Part shown: positions 15,888-19,831 of the stretch, in pieces
How the letters are laid out: every line of letters begins with the position of its first letter
Numbering within the stretch: the first letter of the stretch is position 1
From: an uncultured Gemmatimonadota bacterium
Lineage (GTDB): Bacteria; Gemmatimonadota; Gemmatimonadetes; Gemmatimonadales; Gemmatimonadaceae
Length of the DNA: 19,831 nucleotides
Assembly (NCBI GenBank): GCA_946479895.1
Contig: CAMLHT010000036.1
Span: forward strand, 1 to 19,831
Direction of reading: 5' to 3'
Program-made: the position numbers and the translations under genes
The notes under the pieces: model-generated
What the model saw: the letters and a program-made list of their open reading frames with translations, nothing else
Databases searched by the model: none
Told to the model about the DNA's origin: nothing

Positions 15888-17942
15888 CTAGAATCGGAAC
15901 GCGAGACCGGCGCGAATCTGCTGGGGCGTCATGCGATAGTACTGCGCGTCGCCCATTTCGCTCTCGGACACCGCATCGCGCCGGTCGGTGAGGTTGCGGC
16001 CGTCGAGCCGGAGCTCGACTCGCTCGAGGCGGTAGCCGATGCCGGCGTCGATCGTGGTGAAGGCCGGCGCAAGCGCCGTGTTCCGCTTCGTCATCTGCCG
16101 GTCGCCCGTGTAGTTCACGTTGCCGTAGGCGAGGAAGCCGCGTTCCGGCGCGAGGGTGAGTCCGGCCGACGCGAGGTGCCGCGCCGACATCTCGAAGCGC
16201 TTGCCGGCGAGCTGCGTCGGCGTGCCGCCGAACGCCTGGACGAAATCGACGAACTTCGCGTCGTGGAAGCTGTAGCTCGCCCGCGCGCTCACGTCGGAGA
16301 CGAGGCGGAGGTCGGTCGAGATCTCGGCCCCCTGGAAGCGCGTCTGGCCGGCGTTGATCATCGCCGGCAGGCCGCCGACGATCGTCGAGGTCACGAGGTT
16401 GTTGAAGTCCGTGCGGAAGACGCTGAGCTCCGCGTCCATGCGCGCGTCGAGCATGCGCGACTTGAAGCCAGCCTCGTACGTCCGCGCCGTCTCCGGCTCG
16501 AGCACGCCCTCGTTCTCGGCGAGGCTGAAGTCGAATGCCGCCGGCTTGAAGGTGTCACGGTAGTTCGCGAAGGCACGGAAGTGGTCGGTGCCCTGCTCCC
16601 AGAGGCTCACCAGCGCGCCGATGCTGCCGGCCGGGCGGGTGTGGGTCACTTCCTCGCCCTCGCCGCGCTTCTCGGTCGTCGCGTTGAGGCGAAGGCCCGC
16701 GCTGAGCGTGAACCGCGTCGTCGGACGCCATTCCGCCGACGTGTAGGCGCCGATGAACCGCCGCTCGCTCTCGGCGTCACGGTCGAGCGTCGTCGGCTCT
16801 GACACGGCGGTGGCGCTGGAGCCGTTGAGGGGGACCGTGTACGTGAACACGGCGCCCTTGCCCTCGCCGGCCGCCATCAGCAGGTCGGCGCCGGCCATGA
16901 ATCGCACGCCGGAGCGTTCCGGCCAGATGACGTGCGTGTCGGCGTAGAGGTCGTTGACGTCGATGGTCTCCTTGAAGCCCGAGGCATTGTCGGGCGTGTC
17001 GGACACGTCGACGAGGAATCCGCGGAACATGTCCTGGGCCGAGTGCGTGAACGACGCCATCGTGCCCCACCGCGCGCCGCTGAAGACGCCGCGCTCGAAG
17101 CCGCCCTGGACCGCGATGCGATTCTCGTCCATGTAGGCGCCGGCCGGGTTGTGGTTCGCGTCGAGCGGCACGTTCGGGGAGAGGCTGCTGCCTTCGCGCG
17201 GATGCGGGCTGTTCGGCTCCTGGCGGAGGATGTTGAGGTCGGCCATCAGCCAGGTGCGGTCTTCACCGTTCACCTTCGACGTGCGGAAGAGCCCGTGGCC
17301 GCGGGAGTACGACGCCCGGTCGTCGGCGAAGGCCTGCCGGTCGAAGTCCGCGCTCACCCGGGACTTCCAGGCGGCGTCGGGAAGCAGGGGCAGCTCGACG
17401 CCGGCGCTCATGGTGCCGAAGCTGCCGCCGTCGATGCTCGCGTACTTGCGCGTGGCGGCGGCGGCCGTGTGGACGACATGAATCACGCCGACGAACGACG
17501 TCGCGCCGTAGGTCACGGGCGCCGGTCCGCGGAGGACCTCGATGCGCTCCACGTCGCGGAGGCTGAGGGTCCCGATCGCCGGATTGAAGGCGCCACCCCA
17601 GGGTACACCGTCGACGACGAGGAGGAAGGCGTCGAACTCGCGCAGGCCCTGGAATTCCGGGACGGCGCTGGCCGGCCCCGCGTCCCCGCCCGGCGCGATG
17701 GCGACACCGGTCGAGAGGGTCAGCGCTTCGGCGAGGGTCTTCACGTTCCGGGCGCGGAGGTCGCTGCCGGTGATGATCTCGATGGAGGCGGCGACGTCGT
17801 GCGGCGCCTCGGGAATGCGCGTCGCGACGACGGAGACGGGTGGGATGCTGGTGGCCGGGGGCTGCTGCTGGGCAGCCGCGAGGCCCGGGGAGGCCGTGCC
17901 GAGGGCGACGAGAAGGCGACGGAGGGTGGAGCGACTGGTCAT
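15888..17942 (-). CDS. TonB-dependent outer-membrane receptor
   Basis: A 684-residue receptor with a signal peptide (MTSRSTLRRLLVALG...LAAAQ). The N-terminal plug domain (about 36-160) has VSVVATRIPEAPHDVAASIE, the LRDVERIEVLRGPAPVTYGA signature and the family VDG motif (LLVVDGVPWGG). A beta-barrel of about 500 residues ends in the outer-membrane signature AGLAFRF with terminal Phe. Such receptors import siderophores, cobalamin, metals or glycans using TonB energy. The substrate cannot be read from the sequence and no uptake partner lies nearby. The ATG at 17942 is chosen because it begins the signal peptide; it lacks a clear Shine-Dalgarno, and an in-frame ATG at 17993 would place 17 residues ahead of it. 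Direct repeats at 17984-18002 may be regulatory. Confidence 0.93.
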   Translation of the reverse strand: MTSRSTLRRLLVALGTASPGLAAAQQQPPATSIPPVSVVATRIPEAPHDVAASIEIITGSDLRARNVKTLAEALTLSTGVAIAPGGDAGPASAVPEFQGLREFDAFLLVVDGVPWGGAFNPAIGTLSLRDVERIEVLRGPAPVTYGATSFVGVIHVVHTAAAATRKYASIDGGSFGTMSAGVELPLLPDAAWKSRVSADFDRQAFADDRASYSRGHGLFRTSKVNGEDRTWLMADLNILRQEPNSPHPREGSSLSPNVPLDANHNPAGAYMDENRIAVQGGFERGVFSGARWGTMASFTHSAQDMFRGFLVDVSDTPDNASGFKETIDVNDLYADTHVIWPERSGVRFMAGADLLMAAGEGKGAVFTYTVPLNGSSATAVSEPTTLDRDAESERRFIGAYTSAEWRPTTRFTLSAGLRLNATTEKRGEGEEVTHTRPAGSIGALVSLWEQGTDHFRAFANYRDTFKPAAFDFSLAENEGVLEPETARTYEAGFKSRMLDARMDAELSVFRTDFNNLVTSTIVGGLPAMINAGQTRFQGAEISTDLRLVSDVSARASYSFHDAKFVDFVQAFGGTPTQLAGKRFEMSARHLASAGLTLAPERGFLAYGNVNYTGDRQMTKRNTALAPAFTTIDAGIGYRLERVELRLDGRNLTDRRDAVSESEMGDAQYYRMTPQQIRAGLAFRF

Positions 17943-17983
17943 TATCAGGGGTGGGCCTGGTGAATGGCGGTGGCGGTCCAGAA

Positions 17984-18002
17984 TCATGAACAATTCATGA
18001 AC
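17984..18002. promoter_or_regulatory. Direct repeat TCATGAAC, candidate operator of the TonB receptor
   Basis: TCATGAAC occurs at 17984-17991 and again at 17995-18002, 11 bases apart, about one helical turn. Each copy contains the palindrome TCATGA. The pair lies about 40-60 bases upstream of the receptor start on the minus strand and is AT-rich in a GC-rich setting, where a promoter or operator would be expected. The binding protein is unknown. Confidence 0.4.
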
Positions 18003-18032
18003 GCATGGGAAGCCAGAACCGCTGGGGGGGCG

Positions 18033-18188
18033 GTGGATCAGTGGATCAGTGGATCAGTGGATCAGCCGAGTGGTTGGCCGGTGGTGGGGTGACACGTTGT
18101 CGGTTGTTCGGTCGAGCGCCTGCCCGCCACTCCAGACCGAGGCATTCCGATCCACCGATCCACTGATCCACTGATCCACCGATCCACC
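18033..18188. repeat. Inverted arrays of an 8-bp repeat
   Basis: Four exact units of GTGGATCA fill 18033-18064. Five units of the opposite sense, GATCCAC[CT], fill 18149-18188, directly against the stop of the DUF218 gene (18190). The two arrays can pair into a stem of more than 30 bp around an 84-base middle that has no gene. They lie between two minus-strand genes and could form a transcript-ending or stabilising structure. Confidence 0.9.
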
Positions 18189-18189
18189 C

Positions 18190-18786
18190 CTAGATCCAGC
18201 CCTTCGCCTTGTACTTGATCCACGCGGCGGACTCGTACGCGACCGAGTACGGAATCCGCCACCAGGCGCCGTCGAGACCGGACGAGATGCAGGTGACCCT
18301 GTAGCCGAAGGTCTCGAAGGTCTTGCAGGCTCGGCGGGTGTGGAGCCGCGACGTCACCAGGGCGATCGACGTCGGCTGCACCATCTTCCGGAACCGCTCG
18401 GCCTCGTCGCGCGTCGTGAGCGCGTAGCCCGGCAGCGCGATCCACTTCGCCACGTAGCCGGCCGAGTCGATGATGCGGCGCTGGTCGGCGTTGCTGGTCA
18501 GCTCCGGATGCACCTCGTCCTGGATGTTCGTCGTGACCAGCGTTGCGCCGTGCTCGCGCGCGAACCGGATTGCCGTCAACAGACGTTCGGCGCTCGTCCG
18601 GTTGAGTCGTCCGTCCTTCGTCACGCCGCCGCTGAGGGCGATGACGACCTGCGGCGGTGAAGGAGGTATCGGATCCTGGCGCGGGAGCCAAGCCTCGATC
18701 GCGGCGCAGTAGAGGAGGCCGAGGACCACGAGGGCCGAGAGGCTGCGCCAGTGCCGCGCGAGCAGCGCGCGAGCGCGTGCGATCAC
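18190..18786 (-). CDS. DUF218 (SanA/YdcF/ElyC-like) membrane-anchored protein
   Basis: A 198-residue protein with one N-terminal membrane segment (LSALVVLGLLYCAAIEAWL) and a DUF218 domain. The domain shows VVIALSGGV with a following Arg-Ser/Ala helix (LNRTSAERLLTAI), LTTRDEAERF in place of the usual NTxENA, and LVTSRLHTRRACKTF in place of VTSxxHxxRA. Members of this family act in envelope homeostasis (SanA, ElyC) but their chemistry is largely unproved. The start is the GTG at 18786, which overlaps the stop of the TIM-barrel gene as GTGA; earlier in-frame codons up to 18891 lie inside that gene. Translation is probably coupled. The 8-bp repeat arrays begin immediately after its stop. Confidence 0.82.
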   Translation of the reverse strand: MIARARALLARHWRSLSALVVLGLLYCAAIEAWLPRQDPIPPSPPQVVIALSGGVTKDGRLNRTSAERLLTAIRFAREHGATLVTTNIQDEVHPELTSNADQRRIIDSAGYVAKWIALPGYALTTRDEAERFRKMVQPTSIALVTSRLHTRRACKTFETFGYRVTCISSGLDGAWWRIPYSVAYESAAWIKYKAKGWI

Positions 18787-19613
18787 GGAGCCTTGTCGCT
18801 CCCGTAGATGCGTCCGACGCGCTCGGCGGCGCGGGCGATCGCGTCGACGGCTGGCCCCGCGGAGGGCGCGCGCATCTCGACGGAGATCCACCCTCCGTAC
18901 TTCAGCGTCCGCAGAGTCGTTGCCGCCTTCCCCTGATGCGGGCCGTCCGTCACCTCGGCCAGCTCCGGCTCACTCGTATGGAAGTGCCCCAGCCACCCGT
19001 TCGCGGCGGTGAGCGTGGCGGCCGGATCCTCAGCGAGCGTCACGATGGCGCCGAGGTCGCCGTTCACCTTCACTCCGCGGCTGGCGATCGCCTCGCAGAG
19101 GGCGACCGCTTCAGCGGTCGTGTTGATGAAGTCGCAGTCGTACGACGGCGGGTTGGGCTCGATGCAGATGACGCAGCCGCGCGACGCCGCCATCGCGCCG
19201 AGCTCGCGGAAGAATTCGCAGGCGATCTCGTTCGCTTCGGCGAGGGAGAGCTTGCCGCGCTTGCGGTTCTTCGGCGAGCCGAACACGAGGGCGTGGGCGC
19301 CGAGTCCATGGGCCATCTCGATGAGCCCCATCATGTACTCGCGGAGGGCGCGGCGAACCGTCGGCGAGCCGAAGAGCTGGAGGTCGGCGCGGCCGAAGAG
19401 AAGCGCCTGCATGGCGACGATCTTCAGTCCGCGCTTCTCCCATTCCGCGCGATAGGCGGCGATCTCCTTCTTCGTCGCCTCGATCGGCGACTCCCAGCGT
19501 TTGGTCGGCGCGACTTCGACACCGGTGAAGCCGTGAGCGCGCAGGACTGCCGCGACGGCATCGTCATCCTTCGGATCCCAGGCGATGTTCGACGCGGAGA
19601 GGCGGCTTGTCAC
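18783..19613 (-). CDS. Sugar phosphate isomerase/epimerase family TIM-barrel protein
   Basis: A 276-residue protein of the xylose isomerase-like TIM-barrel superfamily. It begins with SASNIAWDP, a common first strand in the family. Candidate metal/active-site residues are E152 (ICIEPNP), D186 (VNGDLGA), H210 and H212 (LGHFHTSEP) and E246 (WISVEM), in the usual order. The family isomerises or epimerises sugars and related polyols, with substrates varying widely, so no specific reaction is assigned. The start is GTG at 19613 with no clear Shine-Dalgarno; the next strand begins within ten residues, so a later start is unlikely. Its stop overlaps the DUF218 start by four bases. Upstream to the window end (218 bases) I see no recognisable gene. 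Confidence 0.88.
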   Translation of the reverse strand: MTSRLSASNIAWDPKDDDAVAAVLRAHGFTGVEVAPTKRWESPIEATKKEIAAYRAEWEKRGLKIVAMQALLFGRADLQLFGSPTVRRALREYMMGLIEMAHGLGAHALVFGSPKNRKRGKLSLAEANEIACEFFRELGAMAASRGCVICIEPNPPSYDCDFINTTAEAVALCEAIASRGVKVNGDLGAIVTLAEDPAATLTAANGWLGHFHTSEPELAEVTDGPHQGKAATTLRTLKYGGWISVEMRAPSAGPAVDAIARAAERVGRIYGSDKAP

Positions 19614-19831
19614 GGTGAGCGGCCGAAGGAGTTGCGCCGGCGGTCGGAAGCCCGCAAGCGACGGAGGTGCGACACGTTATCCCGCCGGAGCGGTCGCTGG
19701 CAACACCGGCGGCCGCTCGGAGCAGCACCGGCTATCGGCGAGCCTCCCTTCGTTTGCGGGGCGGGAACGCGGCGAAGCGCAACAGGCGCGTAGTGCGCGG
19801 GTGCAGCTGCCGCCGCGTTGTGTCGCGGGGT

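Noticed and set aside
18787..18891. N-terminal extension of the DUF218 protein
   Set aside because: The extra residues are Arg-rich and lie inside the TIM-barrel gene; the GTG at 18786 gives a standard 4-base overlap and places the membrane segment near the N-terminus.

Overview
This is GC-rich bacterial chromosome, roughly two-thirds G+C. It has Gram-negative envelope features: a TonB-dependent outer-membrane receptor, a lipoprotein protease, and an ECF sigma factor with a membrane anti-sigma factor. Gene content, GTG starts, high G+C and many palindromic repeats built on a GTCATCC(T/C)GAGCG core suggest a soil-type Gemmatimonadota or Acidobacteriota genome. That placement is an inference from gene style; no marker gene in the window proves it.

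Layout, left to right. Positions 1-59 hold the interior of a Gfo/Idh/MocA oxidoreductase on the minus strand that loses recognisable homology at about position 60. Next to it is a two-gene type II toxin-antitoxin module (165-758, plus): a small RHH-like antitoxin and a Doc/Fic toxin. Positions 811-6247 (minus) are a compact GlgE-pathway operon, glgE-treS-mak, in which each junction is a 4-base stop/start overlap. It would convert trehalose to maltose, then maltose 1-phosphate, then alpha-1,4-glucan. The branching enzyme GlgB is not in the window. Both glgE and mak carry palindromic repeat DNA in frame inside the coding region.

Positions 6428-9052 (minus) read, in transcription order, as ECF sigma factor, zinc-finger anti-sigma factor and a secreted seven-bladed propeller of the virginiamycin B lyase family. 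Upstream of the sigma gene, separated by a perfect 31-bp hairpin, lies a secreted VIT/VWA protein (9137-11389, minus). A short disordered orphan protein (11558-11785, plus) and a lipoprotein subtilase (11985-13094, plus) follow. Then comes an OmpR-type response regulator with its histidine kinase (13303-15447, plus), preceded by a dense cluster of the palindromic repeat that includes a 21-bp tandem array.

The 440-base gap 15448-15887 contains no gene but holds a nested palindromic MITE-like element made of four alternating copies of a unit of about 37 bases. A TonB-dependent receptor (15888-17942, minus) follows. It is separated by inverted arrays of an 8-bp repeat from a translationally coupled pair: a xylose-isomerase-like TIM-barrel protein and a DUF218 (SanA/YdcF-like) membrane protein (18190-19613, minus). 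In the last 218 bases I see no gene I can support.

The most notable signal is the load of several unrelated palindromic repeat families, two of which have entered conserved metabolic genes while keeping the reading frame. I did not find a clear new defence or biosynthetic system; the candidate novelties are the repeat elements, the sigma/VWA/propeller cluster and the orphan protein.
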